Assembly (NCBI GenBank): GCA_963805705.1
Contig: CAWDVH010000001.1
Span: 992,001 to 1,056,000 of the forward strand
DNA length: 64,000 nucleotides
Source of the DNA: CAWDVH01 sp963805705
GTDB taxonomy: Bacteria > Actinomycetota > Actinomycetes > Streptosporangiales > Streptosporangiaceae
Direction of reading: 5' to 3'
Part shown: one piece after another, positions 17,370 to 26,271 of the stretch
Position numbering within the stretch: the first letter of the stretch is position 1
Layout of the letters: the number at the start of each line of letters is the position of its first letter
Program-made: the position numbers and the translations under genes
Notes under the pieces: model-generated
Databases searched by the model: none
What the model saw: the letters and a program-made list of their open reading frames with translations, nothing else
What the model was told of the DNA's origin: nothing

Positions 17370-19394
17370 ATGAGCGGACAGGGCGACGCGGATCAGGCCA
17401 CGCAGGACACCAACGCAGGCATGCAGGCGGCCAGCGCACCGGCGGCAGGCAGCACGCCGGCAGCAGGCAGCGCACCGGCCACGGTGAGCGAGGCCGAGGC
17501 CCGCCGGGTAGCCGAGGAGGCGAGGGAGTCCGGCTGGGCGCTGCCCAGCTTCGGCAAGCAGCTCTTCCTCGGTGACTTCCAGCTGGACCTGATCCACCCG
17601 CATCCGCAGCCGGACGACGAGGCCAGCCGGCGGGGAGAGGAATTCTGCGCCAGGATTCGCGAGTTCTGCGAGGCCTCGGTCGACGGGGCGCAGATCGAAA
17701 GAGATGCCAGGATCCCGGATGAGGTGGTGACGGGACTGGCGCGGATCGGTGCGTTTGGCATGAAAATCTCGCCGGAGTACGGCGGGCTCGGACTGACGAA
17801 CGTGTATTACAACCGCGCGCTGATGATCGCCGGCTCCGCCTCGCCGGTCCTGTCGGCGCTGCTTTCGGCGCACCAGTCGATCGGCGTGCCCCAGCCGGTG
17901 GCGCAGTTCGGCACCGACGAGCAGAAGCGGGAGTACCTGCCCAGGTGCGCCAGGGGCGAGATCAGTGCGTTCCTGCTGACCGAGCCGGACGTCGGTTCCG
18001 ACCCGGCGCGGCTGAGCACCACGGCGGTCCCGTCCGAGGACGGCAGCGAGTACGTGCTGAACGGCGTCAAGCTGTGGACGACCAACGGCGTGGTCGCCGA
18101 CCTGCTGGTGGTGATGGCGCGGGTGCCCAAGGCCGACGGGCGGCGCGGCGGCATCACCGCGTTCGTGGTCGAGGGAAACGCGGACGGGATCACCGTCGAG
18201 CGCCGCAACGCGTTTATGGGCCTGCGCGGCCTGGAGAACGGCGTGACCAGGTTCCATGAGGTCCGGGTACCGGCGGCCAACCGGGTCGGCCAGGAGGGCC
18301 AGGGCCTGAAGATCGCCCTGACCACGCTGAACACCGGCCGGCTGTCCCTGCCCGCCAGCTGCGCGGCGGCCGGGAAGCTCTCCCTCAAGATCGCGCGCGA
18401 ATGGTCGCGGGAACGAGTCCAGTGGGGGCGGCCCGTCGGCGAGCACGAGGCAGTGGCCAAGAAGATCGCGTTCATCGCCGCCACTAGCTACGCGCTCGAG
18501 GCGGTCGTCGAGCTGTCCAGCCAGATGGCCGACGACAAGCGCCGCGACATCAGGATCGAGGCCTCGATCGCCAAGCTGTACTGCTCCGAGATGGGCTGGA
18601 AGATCGTCGATGAGCTGGTCCAGATCCGCGGCGGCCGCGGTTACGAGACTGCCGACTCGCTGGCCGCCAGGGGCGAGCGCAGCATGCCGGCCGAGCAGAT
18701 GCTCAGGGACATGCGGATCAACCGGATCTTCGAGGGATCCTCGGAGATCATGAAGCTGTTCATCGCGCGCGAGGCCGTCGACGCGCACCTGTCCGCGGCC
18801 GGCGAGATGATCGAGCCCGGCGTGCCGGCGGCGCGCAAGGCGCGCGCGGCGGCCAAGGCGGGCGGGTTCTACGCCAAGTGGCTGCCGACGCTGGTGGCCG
18901 GCGACGGGCTGAAGCCGGGAGCGTATAGCGAGTTCGGCCGGCTCGCGGCCCATATGCGCTACGTGGAGCGGACCTCACGCAAGCTGGCCCGCGTGACCTT
19001 CTACGGCATGGCCCGCTGGCAGGGCGGCCTGGAGCGCCGGCAGGGCTTCCTCGGCCGCATCGTCGACATCGGCGCCGAGCTGTTCGCGATGAGCGCCGCG
19101 TGCGTCCGCGCCCAGATGGACGCCCAGCAGCACGCGGACGGCGGGCGCGGGGAGACGGGCGTCGAGCTGGCTGACGCGTTCTGCGGGCAGGCACGGCTGC
19201 GGTGCGATGAGTATTTCGGCCAGCTCTGGAAGAACACCGATGTGGTCGACGATGCCGTCGCCCGCCGGGTACTGGCCGACCGGTACAGCTGGCTGGAGGC
19301 CGGCATCATCGACCCGTCTATCCCCGGGGCCTGGGTGGCCGAGGCGCAGGACGGGCCGTCGAAGGTGGACAACGTCCACCGCCACGTCGGCTGA
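17370..19394 (+). CDS. acyl-CoA dehydrogenase, large form
   Basis: 674 residues against about 380 for ordinary members. A Thr/Ala/Gly-rich N-terminus of about 40 residues precedes the dehydrogenase: FGMKISPEYGGLGLTNVYYN, ISAFLLTEPDVGSDPARL, LNGVKLWTTNG, ERVQWGRPVGEHEAV, GGRGYETADSLAARGER, and the base-containing RIFEGSSEIMKLF. A C-terminal extension of about 190 residues resembles that of VLCAD/ACAD9-type enzymes, which use it for dimer or membrane contact. It oxidises an acyl-CoA with FAD in fatty acid breakdown; chain length unknown. Single gene, ending in a hairpin shared with the convergent MerR gene. Confidence 0.92.
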   Translation: MSGQGDADQATQDTNAGMQAASAPAAGSTPAAGSAPATVSEAEARRVAEEARESGWALPSFGKQLFLGDFQLDLIHPHPQPDDEASRRGEEFCARIREFCEASVDGAQIERDARIPDEVVTGLARIGAFGMKISPEYGGLGLTNVYYNRALMIAGSASPVLSALLSAHQSIGVPQPVAQFGTDEQKREYLPRCARGEISAFLLTEPDVGSDPARLSTTAVPSEDGSEYVLNGVKLWTTNGVVADLLVVMARVPKADGRRGGITAFVVEGNADGITVERRNAFMGLRGLENGVTRFHEVRVPAANRVGQEGQGLKIALTTLNTGRLSLPASCAAAGKLSLKIAREWSRERVQWGRPVGEHEAVAKKIAFIAATSYALEAVVELSSQMADDKRRDIRIEASIAKLYCSEMGWKIVDELVQIRGGRGYETADSLAARGERSMPAEQMLRDMRINRIFEGSSEIMKLFIAREAVDAHLSAAGEMIEPGVPAARKARAAAKAGGFYAKWLPTLVAGDGLKPGAYSEFGRLAAHMRYVERTSRKLARVTFYGMARWQGGLERRQGFLGRIVDIGAELFAMSAACVRAQMDAQQHADGGRGETGVELADAFCGQARLRCDEYFGQLWKNTDVVDDAVARRVLADRYSWLEAGIIDPSIPGAWVAEAQDGPSKVDNVHRHVG

Positions 19395-19397
19395 GCT

Positions 19398-19426
19398 GGC
19401 CTGCGGGCCGTGACCGGTCGCAGGCC
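19398..19426. terminator. hairpin between convergent genes
   Basis: GGCCTGCG at 19398-19405 pairs with CGCAGGCC at 19419-19426 between the stops of the acyl-CoA dehydrogenase and the MerR gene. There is no U-tract, as is common in actinomycetes; it probably works for both strands. Confidence 0.6.
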
Positions 19427-19434
19427 GCCGGGGC

Positions 19435-19779
19435 CTACGACCGGCCGCGGTCCCGCCTGGCCAGCAGGGCGTCGCGCTCGGCCACGGCAGCACGCAGGGC
19501 GTCCCGTTCTGCTTCCAGGATCTTGACCTGGGTCTCTAGCTGCAGAACGCGGCGGATTCCGGACAGGGTCATGCCCTCGTCCACCAGCTCGACGACGTAC
19601 TGCACGACAGTGATCTCGTTGCGGGTGTAGCGGCGCTGGCCGCCGGTCGACCGGGAGGGCCGGACGACGTGGTGCTCATCCAGCCGGCGCAGGAAAGCCT
19701 GCTGAATCTCGAGCATGGCCGAGACCTGGCCCACCGTGAACAGCGGCAGGTTCTCGTCGTCGAGAGGCAACGATGCCAC
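19435..19779 (-). CDS. MerR-family regulator, HspR-like
   Basis: 114 residues. The N-terminal HTH reads LFTVGQVSAMLEIQQAFLRR, then LDEHHVVRPSRSTGGQRRYT, the two-helix/wing pattern of MerR proteins, followed by a leucine-rich coiled coil (LSGIRRVLQLETQVKILEAE, RDALRAAVAERDALL). There are no cysteines, so no metal sensing. It lies 115 bases downstream of hsp20 on the same strand. HspR proteins repress dnaK and hsp operons in actinomycetes, so control of the neighbouring hsp20 is the natural guess. Confidence 0.8.
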   Translation of the reverse strand: MASLPLDDENLPLFTVGQVSAMLEIQQAFLRRLDEHHVVRPSRSTGGQRRYTRNEITVVQYVVELVDEGMTLSGIRRVLQLETQVKILEAERDALRAAVAERDALLARRDRGRS

Positions 19780-19803
19780 GGCTCACCTCCGGTGGGTGTC
19801 TGA

Positions 19804-19832
19804 GGGCCCGCGCGGTACGACCGCGCGGGCCC
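19804..19832 (-). terminator. terminator after hsp20
   Basis: GGGCCCGCGCGG at 19804-19815 pairs perfectly with CCGCGCGGGCCC at 19821-19832 around a five-base loop. It lies between the hsp20 stop and the MerR start, so the regulator may be read partly from its own promoter. Confidence 0.75.
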
Positions 19833-19893
19833 CTCGGCTCGTGACCTAGCCAGGAGCCTTCGGCCTCTGGCAGGGTACTGCGGGTACTACGGC

Positions 19894-20346
19894 TCAGGCA
19901 GCGATCTGAGGGCTGTCCTCGGTCTCGACCTCAGCCTTGGCCTCGCTCTTGACCTCGACCTTGTGCGGCAGTGCCTTGGCCGCCAGCGGCACGCGGACGG
20001 TCAGCACCCCGCTGTCGTAGCCAGCCTCGACCTTCTCCGCGTCGACTGCCTCGGGCAGCCGCAGACGCCGGGTGAAGGAGCCCGTGGCCCGCTCGCGGAT
20101 GAACGGCCGCTCGGTGTCGGCGTACTCCTGCGACCGCTTCGCGCTGACGGTCAGCACGCCCTGGTCCACAGTGACATCGATGCTGGCGGCGTCAAAGCCG
20201 GGCAGGTCGAAGCGGAACTCGATGCCGTCCCCGCGGCGGATGCCGTCCATCCGCATCGTCGGCCGGCCGATCTCGACGGGGCCGAACGCCCGCCGGGCCA
20301 GCCGGTCAAAGTCCGCGCCGAACGGGTCAAATGATGTCAGCAGCAT
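19894..20346 (-). CDS. Hsp20/alpha-crystallin small heat-shock protein
   Basis: 150 residues. The alpha-crystallin domain spans roughly residues 38-135: IEFRFDLPGFDAASIDVTVD, GVLTVSAKR, RATGSFTRRLRLPEAVDAEK, then YDSGVLTVRVPLA. A charged, Glu/Lys-rich C-terminal tail follows and ends SPQIAA, close to the usual IxI anchor. It is an ATP-independent holdase that keeps unfolding proteins soluble. Three ACTTGA-type repeats lie upstream and a MerR/HspR-like gene downstream, so it is probably heat-inducible by derepression. Confidence 0.92.
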   Translation of the reverse strand: MLLTSFDPFGADFDRLARRAFGPVEIGRPTMRMDGIRRGDGIEFRFDLPGFDAASIDVTVDQGVLTVSAKRSQEYADTERPFIRERATGSFTRRLRLPEAVDAEKVEAGYDSGVLTVRVPLAAKALPHKVEVKSEAKAEVETEDSPQIAA

Positions 20347-20383
20347 TGCGGTTCACCTTCCGTGTGACTACCTGGATCTGATG

Positions 20384-20430
20384 ACCCAAGTTTTATCTGT
20401 CCTCACTTCAAGTAAACCTGCTACTCAAGT
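20384..20430 (-). promoter_or_regulatory. repeated ACTTGA sites upstream of hsp20
   Basis: On the minus strand AACTTGAGT (from 20430), TACTTGAAGT (from 20414) and AACTTGGGT (near 20392-20384) occur in the same direction, about 16 and 22 bases apart. The half-site CTTGAGT is that of the actinobacterial HAIR element (CTTGAGT-N7-ACTCAAG) bound by HspR, here arranged mainly as direct repeats rather than an inverted pair. Confidence 0.5.
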
Positions 20431-20502
20431 TAGATATTTCCTCTGCGCGACGAGGAGGACTAACGGCCACCCGCGAGGTCTCATCAGGTCACGCCAGGGG
20501 CG

Positions 20503-21651
20503 TCAGGTCAGGCGCTCGATGATGGTGGCGTTCGCCTGGCCGCCCCCCTCACACATCGTCTGCAGCCCGTACCGGCCGCCGCTGCGCTCCAGCTCGTGCA
20601 GCAGCTTGGTCATCAGGATCGCGCCGGTGGCGCCGAGCGGGTGGCCGAGGGCGATCGCGCCGCCGTTCGGGTTGGCCTTCTCCAGTGACGCCCCGGTGTC
20701 CGCCGACCAGGCCAGCAGCACGGGCGCGAAGGCCTCGTTGACCTCGAACACGTCGATGTCACCGACCGCCAGCTTGCCCTTGGCCAGGACCTGCTCCGTC
20801 GCCGGGATGGGGCCGGTCAGCATGAAGACCGGATCGGCTCCGGTCACCGCCAGCGCCTGGATGCGCGCGCGGGGAGTGAAGCCGTACCGGCGGACGGCCT
20901 CCGGCGAGGCGATCAGCAGCGCGGCGGCGCCGTCGGAGATCTGCGATGCCGTCGCCGCCGTGAGCTCCCAGCCTTCGCGCAGCGGCTTGAGCCCGGCCAT
21001 CTTCTCCAGCGAGGTGTCCCGGCGCGGCCCCTCGTCCGTGCTCACCCCGGCGATCGGCGTGATCTGGCTGTCGAACCTGCCCTCATCGATCGCGCGCAGC
21101 GCCCTGGCGTGGCTCTCCAGCGCGAACTCCTCCAGCTGCAGGCGCTTGATCCCCCATTTCTCGCAGATCAGCTGTGCTCCGCGGAACTGGGAGATCTCCT
21201 GGTCGCCGTACCGGTCACGCCAGCCCTGCGCGTACGGCAGCGGCATGCCCTTCTCCAGCGGCAGGCGGACCGTGGAGCCCATCGGCACCATGCTCATGCT
21301 CTCCACCCCGGCCGCCACGACCAGGTCCTGCGTGCCCGACATGACGCCCTGGGCGGCGAAGTGAACCGCCTGCTGCGACGAGCCGCACTGGCGGTCGATG
21401 GTGACCCCCGGCACGTTGTCCGGCAGTCCCGCCGACAGCCAGGCGTTGCGCGCGATGTCGATCGACTGCGGGCCGATCTGCGAGACGCACCCCATGATCA
21501 CGTCGTCGACGGTGGCGGGATCGGCACCCGTGCGCGCCATGAGCTCAGTCAGCACGTGCGCCGCCAGGTCAACCGGGTGCACTGACGACAGGCCCCCGTT
21601 CCGCCTGCCGACGGGGGTCCGTACCGCGCCGACGATGTATGCCTCAGACAC
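20503..21651 (-). CDS. thiolase (acetyl-CoA acetyltransferase type)
   Basis: About 382 residues. All thiolase marks are present: AYIVGAVRTPVGRRNGGLS, the nucleophilic Cys in VTIDRQCGSSQQAVHFAA, EVNEAFAPVLLAW, the His in GGAIALGHPLGATGA, and the second Cys in MCEGGGQANA. GTG at 21651 is the better start because GGAGG lies five bases before it; the ATG at 21654 is two codons' width too close. It performs thiolytic cleavage or condensation of acyl-CoA in beta-oxidation and fits with the acyl-CoA dehydrogenase nearby. Confidence 0.93.
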   Translation of the reverse strand: MSEAYIVGAVRTPVGRRNGGLSSVHPVDLAAHVLTELMARTGADPATVDDVIMGCVSQIGPQSIDIARNAWLSAGLPDNVPGVTIDRQCGSSQQAVHFAAQGVMSGTQDLVVAAGVESMSMVPMGSTVRLPLEKGMPLPYAQGWRDRYGDQEISQFRGAQLICEKWGIKRLQLEEFALESHARALRAIDEGRFDSQITPIAGVSTDEGPRRDTSLEKMAGLKPLREGWELTAATASQISDGAAALLIASPEAVRRYGFTPRARIQALAVTGADPVFMLTGPIPATEQVLAKGKLAVGDIDVFEVNEAFAPVLLAWSADTGASLEKANPNGGAIALGHPLGATGAILMTKLLHELERSGGRYGLQTMCEGGGQANATIIERLT

Positions 21652-21850
21652 CATGACCTCCACTGGCCTGCCCCGCTGGCCGGCCCGCTGGCCGGCCCGG
21701 GGGGACTGCTGCGAGCTGCTACGGGTTGCTGCGGGCTGGTTACGGGCTGCTCGTTCCAGGTACGCGCCGCAGTCGCGCCCGGTCGATTCGAGATTACCCC
21801 GGAGTAGCCGGACTCCATAGCCCGTACTTCCCGGCGCGCGCCTGGCGCCG

Positions 21851-21878
21851 CGGTGCGGCCGGAGCCGGCGCCGCACCG
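21851..21878. repeat. hairpin in the 21655-21957 gap
   Basis: CGGTGCGGC at 21851-21859 pairs with GCCGCACCG at 21870-21878. The 303-base gap between the divergent thiolase and small membrane protein genes holds nothing else I can identify; the hairpin may be an operator for either gene. Confidence 0.35.
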
Positions 21879-21957
21879 GCGACGCGCCGCGGGCCGCCTG
21901 GGCAACCCGGGCAGCTGCCCTTATGCTCGACAGGAGCAGACTCCCCGGGAGGCAGCA

Positions 21958-22125
21958 GTGGCCGGAGGCGTGATCCTGCTGGTGCTGATTGCCGGCTTCA
22001 TCGCCTTTCTCGCGATCAAGGCGCGGCGGCGGATGGGCATGGGCGTGACCGGCAAGCACTGGATCATCGCCATGACGGGCGCCATCGTGGTGCTGCTGGT
22101 GCTGTGGGATCAGTCCCGGAAGTAG
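21958..22125 (+). CDS. small two-helix membrane protein
   Basis: 55 residues from the GTG at 21958, with GGGAGG six bases upstream. Two hydrophobic helices (GVILLVLIAGFIAFLAI and IIAMTGAIVVLLVLW) flank a basic loop ARRRMGMGVTGKH; the C-terminus is DQSRK. No family recognised; conserved-looking layout of a small inner-membrane protein. The longer upstream open frame has no credible start. Confidence 0.6.
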   Translation: MAGGVILLVLIAGFIAFLAIKARRRMGMGVTGKHWIIAMTGAIVVLLVLWDQSRK

Positions 22126-22176
22126 GCGGGCCGCCGTCACGGCAGCGGCGAGATGCATCCAGCCGCTCAGGCTGGC

Positions 22177-24465
22177 TCAGGCGCGGCCGGCATCACTGTT
22201 GATCGGTACCTCGAACCAGACGGCCTTGCCGTCATTCGTCGGCCGCGAGCCCCACCGGGTGGCGAGCTGGTCAACCAGGTAGAGGCCGCGGCCTCCTTCG
22301 TCGGTCTCGGCCGCGCTGCGGATCCGGGGCAGCCGCAGGTCGGTGTCGAAGACCTCGACCCAGACTGACGCCTCGCCCCGGCGCAACCGGAGGGTGAACT
22401 CCTTGCCCGCTGGTCCGGCGAGATCATCGGAGAACGGCGATTCCCGCCATTCGTCGAGGTCGCCGCAGGCATCAGCATGCAGCGCGTCGAAGGCCAGGCC
22501 ATGCGGCCGGCTGGGCGACACCGCCGCGTGCAGGACGACGTTGGTCACCACCTCGGATACCAGCAGGCACGCCAGCTCGGTCTGCTCGAGCCCCATGCCC
22601 CAGCTCTCGAAGGCCTCGTGGGCCCGGCGCCGGGCCTGCGACACCCGGATCGGCTCGGCCGGGAACTGGCCCTCCCAGGACGCCAGGTCGACCGCGGAGG
22701 TGCGAACGACGACGATCGCCATGTCATCATCGATCTCGCCCGGCACGGCCTGCTCCGCCGCCTGCGCGATCGCCTCGACGTTCTCCCCGGCCACAGAGCC
22801 CACCGCCCGGCGGAGCATCTGCTGCACCTCTTCATCGGAGTAGTGCCCGTCGCCATTGATGCGCTGCCGCCGGTCCGTCAGGCCGTCGGTGTAGAAGACG
22901 AGGGTAGAGCCGGGCTTGAGCTGGCGCGTCTCCTCGCGGTAGGGCGGGAGGCCGGGCATGCCCTTGCCCCGCGCGCCGAGCAGCACGCCCTTGTGCTCGA
23001 TCTCCATCTCGCCGACCTGACCGTCGGTGATGAGCAGCGGCGAGTCATGCCCCGCGTTGGCGAACCACAGGATGCGCGACCAGGCATCGTAGATGAGGTA
23101 GGTGCAGCTCACCATCGGCGGGTCAGTGAAGCCGCTCGCGTCGGCCTGCGAGGGACCCAGCGTCCGGCACCACTCGTCCAGCCTGCGCAGGATCTCGGCG
23201 GGCGGCTTGTCGTCTTGAGCGAAAGCGCGCAGCGCGGCCCTGAGCTGGCCCATGATCGCCGCGGCGCGCGCGCCGCGGCCCTCGACGTCGCCGATGACGA
23301 TGCCGACGCGGCCCGCTGACAGCGGGATGATGTCGTACCAGTCGCCGCCCACCTGGGTCTGGATTCCCTGGCCGTGCGTCTTCAGCGGCTTAGCCGGCAC
23401 GTATTTGTACGCGACCTCAAGGCCGTCGAGGGCCGGCGAGTCGTGCGGCAGCAGGCTGGTCTGGAACGCCAGCGCGGTACGGCGCTCCTCCTCGAAGAGC
23501 ATCGAGTTGTCAATGGCGATCGCGACCCGGCCGGAAATGGCGCCCAGGAATTCTCTGTCATCGGCCACATAATGCCGATCTTCCCGGTCCGTCAGCCGGG
23601 AAAGGGCCAGGCTCATCACGCCGAGCAATTCGCCGCGCGCGATCAGCGGCGAGGCCAGGACCGAGGTAAGCCCGACTTCGTCACCCGCTTCCAGGCTCCT
23701 GACACTCGGCGCGCGAACGGCATGCTCGGCCAGATCCTCCACCACGACGGTGTCCAGCCGGGCCATGGCCCGCTGGCAGAAGTGACCGACCGGGTACCTG
23801 ATCTGCTCGCCGACCATCGCCCAGGTGCCGGGCGCGGGCGTCCATCCCCTGGCGTGCAGCTGGGCGCGGCGCACCAGCTTGTCGCCCTGGAACAGGTCGA
23901 TGAAGCAGTGATCGGCGAACTGCGGTACAAGCGTCTCGGCAACCTGCCGCAGGGTGACATTCAGCTGCAGCGAGCCCGACAGCCGCTCCCCGATGCGCTC
24001 GAGCAGCCCGAGCCGGTCGCTGGCCTGCTGGCTGCCGCGTCGCGTCGCCGCCCGCGCCATGATCACTATTCCGGTGACCTCGCCCGCCGGATCGCGCAGC
24101 GGGGCGGCCTGCGCGCGGATGAAGACCCGGGATCCGTCGACCCGCGTGCACGCGAATGTGCCCTCCCACGGCTGGCCGCGCAGGACCTGGCGGCCCAGGC
24201 TCAGGGCCCGGCGCGCGTTGTCCGCCTCGAACCCGAGCGACAGCAGCGGCCTGCCCACCAGGTGCGCGGCGGTGTCCGGGAACCCGAAGAGCGTGACGGC
24301 GAAGGCGTTGGCGTAGGTCAGGTTGCCCTGCCGGTCGGTGACCACGACGCCGGTCTCGACCTGGTCGAGGATCAGCTCGGCCCCGAGCAGCGGATGCGGC
24401 AGCGGTATCTCGCCGGACGGCATCATCGTCATCCCCCGCAGCCGCGCCGGCTGAGCCATCGCCAT
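22177..24465 (-). CDS. PAS-GAF-PP2C phosphatase with anti-sigma-like ATPase domain
   Basis: 762 residues in four domains. PAS (about 30-135: ILDQVETGVVVTDRQGNLTY), GAF (about 160-325), SpoIIE/PP2C phosphatase (about 340-590: QTQVGGDWYDIIPLSAGRVG, GDVEGRGARAAAIMGQL, WFANAGHDSPLL, VFYTDGLTDRR, EIDDDMAIVVVR), and a C-terminal HATPase_c/RsbW-like domain (TELACLLVSEVVTNVVLHA, FDTDLRLPRIRSAAETDEGG, RGLYLVDQLATRWG). Such proteins sense a signal and set anti-sigma-factor antagonists by dephosphorylation, with the RsbW-like domain acting on the same or another partner. Start at 24465 is plausible; an ATG ten codons inside is an alternative. Confidence 0.92.
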   Translation of the reverse strand: MAMAQPARLRGMTMMPSGEIPLPHPLLGAELILDQVETGVVVTDRQGNLTYANAFAVTLFGFPDTAAHLVGRPLLSLGFEADNARRALSLGRQVLRGQPWEGTFACTRVDGSRVFIRAQAAPLRDPAGEVTGIVIMARAATRRGSQQASDRLGLLERIGERLSGSLQLNVTLRQVAETLVPQFADHCFIDLFQGDKLVRRAQLHARGWTPAPGTWAMVGEQIRYPVGHFCQRAMARLDTVVVEDLAEHAVRAPSVRSLEAGDEVGLTSVLASPLIARGELLGVMSLALSRLTDREDRHYVADDREFLGAISGRVAIAIDNSMLFEEERRTALAFQTSLLPHDSPALDGLEVAYKYVPAKPLKTHGQGIQTQVGGDWYDIIPLSAGRVGIVIGDVEGRGARAAAIMGQLRAALRAFAQDDKPPAEILRRLDEWCRTLGPSQADASGFTDPPMVSCTYLIYDAWSRILWFANAGHDSPLLITDGQVGEMEIEHKGVLLGARGKGMPGLPPYREETRQLKPGSTLVFYTDGLTDRRQRINGDGHYSDEEVQQMLRRAVGSVAGENVEAIAQAAEQAVPGEIDDDMAIVVVRTSAVDLASWEGQFPAEPIRVSQARRRAHEAFESWGMGLEQTELACLLVSEVVTNVVLHAAVSPSRPHGLAFDALHADACGDLDEWRESPFSDDLAGPAGKEFTLRLRRGEASVWVEVFDTDLRLPRIRSAAETDEGGRGLYLVDQLATRWGSRPTNDGKAVWFEVPINSDAGRA

Positions 24466-24492
24466 CGCCCCGGCTGCCCCGTCACGGAAAGC

Positions 24493-25212
24493 TCACGTTC
24501 TTGTGACGAATACGTGCGCGGCCACCTGACGTGGCAGCTCCGCCGCCTGATCGCCGACCCTGTCCGCACCTGTCACCCGCACACCGTCGTCACTGACCGC
24601 GAGAGTTACCTCGCGTCCGGGTTGTATCCCAATCCTCTTGAGTTTAAGCATCAATACCGCGTCACTCTGGACTTGTTCGCTAATTCGCTGTACCACAACG
24701 GCCACAGCGTGCGCAGTTGCGATCTTTGTCATCGCCACCGCGCGCTGGCGACCGGCGGCCACAGCACGTTTGGTCGCCTCGGCCGGAACGCCGAGTTCGT
24801 CAAGTCCCGGAATGATATTCCCGTGCGGGCAGCGGACGGGATACTCGAGCAGTTCGACGAGCCGCCGTTCCACGCTGTCGGAAATCACGTGCTCCCAGCG
24901 GCATGCCTCGATGTGGACCTCTTCCCAGGGCAGGCCGATAACGTCGACCAGGAGGCACTCGGCCAGCCGGTGCTTGCGCATCACCCGGGTCGCCAGCGTG
25001 CGCCCGGTGGCGGACAGCGAGAGCTGCCGGTCGCCTTCCACGCGCAACAGGCCGTCACGCTCCATCCTGGCCACTGTCTGGCTGACCGTCGGGCCGCTCT
25101 GCGAGAGCCTCTCGGCGATGCGGGCACGTAGCGGGATGATGCCTTCTTCCTCGAGCTCGAAGACCGTGCGAAGGTACATCTCGGTCGTGTCGATAAGCCC
25201 GTGCGCTGTCAA
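24493..25212 (-). CDS. iron-dependent repressor, DtxR/IdeR family
   Basis: About 239 residues. The HTH (IIPLRARIAERLSQSGPTVS, QTVARMERDGLL), dimerisation/metal domain (MRKHRLAECLLVDVIGLPWE, EVHIEACRWEHVISDSVERR, YPVRCPHGNIIPG) and a C-terminal SH3-like region match actinobacterial IdeR/DmdR. The metal ligands (Met-Lys-His-Arg start, Glu-Ala-Cys-Arg-Trp-Glu-His) are intact. I choose the TTG at 25212, since GGAGG lies five bases before it and TAHGLIDTTEMYLR is the usual N-terminus. With Fe2+ it represses iron uptake and activates storage genes. Confidence 0.9.
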   Translation of the reverse strand: MTAHGLIDTTEMYLRTVFELEEEGIIPLRARIAERLSQSGPTVSQTVARMERDGLLRVEGDRQLSLSATGRTLATRVMRKHRLAECLLVDVIGLPWEEVHIEACRWEHVISDSVERRLVELLEYPVRCPHGNIIPGLDELGVPAEATKRAVAAGRQRAVAMTKIATAHAVAVVVQRISEQVQSDAVLMLKLKRIGIQPGREVTLAVSDDGVRVTGADRVGDQAAELPRQVAAHVFVTRT

Positions 25213-25303
25213 AACTTCCTCCCTCCGCTTCGATGCTATGCCGCACGAGCGCGCACTATCGCAAACCCGCCGCAATGCCGAGGGAATCGGGCCGCCGTTA
25301 CCG

Positions 25304-26041
25304 CTAAGGAGCGAGCCGCTCGATCAGCCAGCCGCCGTCCTCCTGGCGGTACCTAAGACGGTCGTGCATCCTGTCGGGCCGCCCGTTCCAGAACTCGAAG
25401 ATCTCCGGCACGACGCGGTATCCGCCCCAGAAATCCGGCATGGGCACCGGTGATCCCTCCGGCCACCGCGCGGCCAGTGCCGCGTAGCGGTCCTCCAGCT
25501 CACCACGGGAGGAGATGACCGATGACTGCCTGCTGGCCCACGCCGCGAGCTGGGAGCCGCGCGGCCGAGACCGGAAGTAGGGTTCGCTCTGCTCGGTCGA
25601 CAGGGCCGTCACCGGTCCCTCGATGATCACCTGCCGGTACATCGGATGCCAGGGAAACAGCAGGCAGGCCCGCGGGACCTCGGCCAGGTCCGATGCCTTC
25701 CGTGAGGTCCTGTTGGTATAGAACGTGAAACCGCCGGCGTCGTAGCTCTTGAGCAGGACGGTCCTGGCCCGCGGCCGCCCGCTGGCCGAGACCGTGGCCA
25801 GCACCATGGCGGTGGGCTCCGGCAGCGGCACCGCCACCGCATCGGCCATCCACCGGCTGAACTGGGCCAGCGGGTCACCGTCGACCGTGGCCTCGTCCAG
25901 CGTGGCCGCGCCGGCCTGAGCCGCGGTGGGGCCAGCCGGGGCGGCCTCAGGCGCGGTGGCCCCAGGCGCGGCTCCCCCAGGCGCCTCGGGCGCCTCGGCC
26001 GTCTCTGTCTGCCAGCTATGCGCATGGCGCGTCGCATCCAC
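25304..26041 (-). CDS. pdxH: pyridoxamine 5'-phosphate oxidase
   Basis: 245 residues. After an unusual Ala/Pro/Gly-rich N-terminal 45 residues (AAPGATAPEAAPAGPTAAQA) comes the enzyme: DPLAQFSRWMADAVAVPLPE, PTAMVLATVSASGRPRARTV, LLKSYDAGGFTFYTN, KASDLAEVPRACLLFPW, QVIIEGPV, ASRQSSVISSR, DFWGGYRVVPEIFEFW and the C-terminal RMHDRLRY...WLIERLAP. It oxidises PNP/PMP to pyridoxal phosphate with FMN. The Ala-rich leader may be a start-site artefact or a genuine disordered extension. PLP is the cofactor of SerC, two genes away. Confidence 0.93.
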   Translation of the reverse strand: MDATRHAHSWQTETAEAPEAPGGAAPGATAPEAAPAGPTAAQAGAATLDEATVDGDPLAQFSRWMADAVAVPLPEPTAMVLATVSASGRPRARTVLLKSYDAGGFTFYTNRTSRKASDLAEVPRACLLFPWHPMYRQVIIEGPVTALSTEQSEPYFRSRPRGSQLAAWASRQSSVISSRGELEDRYAALAARWPEGSPVPMPDFWGGYRVVPEIFEFWNGRPDRMHDRLRYRQEDGGWLIERLAP

Positions 26042-26093
26042 GGGTACTGATCCTCACACATCGGAACCACGCACTGCGACGCTGGTCACCCCC

Positions 26094-26120
26094 GTATCGC
26101 CGCCGCCGAAGCGGCGATAC
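26094..26120. promoter_or_regulatory. perfect inverted repeat between pdxH and citrate synthase
   Basis: GTATCGCCGC (26094-26103) and GCGGCGATAC (26111-26120) form a perfect ten-base dyad around CGCCGAA in the divergent promoter region. It could bind a dimeric regulator of pdxH, the citrate synthase gene, or both. Confidence 0.45.
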
Positions 26121-26271
26121 CGCCGGCCGGATTAACAGTGCGGGAGCGCCGCGCGATTGAATAGGTCGGCTTGCCCAAAAAGCGCGACGGCCTGCCGCGG
26201 CCAGAACCTGCGGCCCGACGTGCTGGCTGGCTCGCTGGCCGCCGCTGGCCCGAGAAACGGAGGAACCGCAG

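Noticed and set aside
20503..22158. Long N-terminal extension of the thiolase frame
   Set aside because: The thiolase begins at 21651 with a good ribosome-binding site; the upstream part covers the small plus-strand membrane gene and lacks homology.
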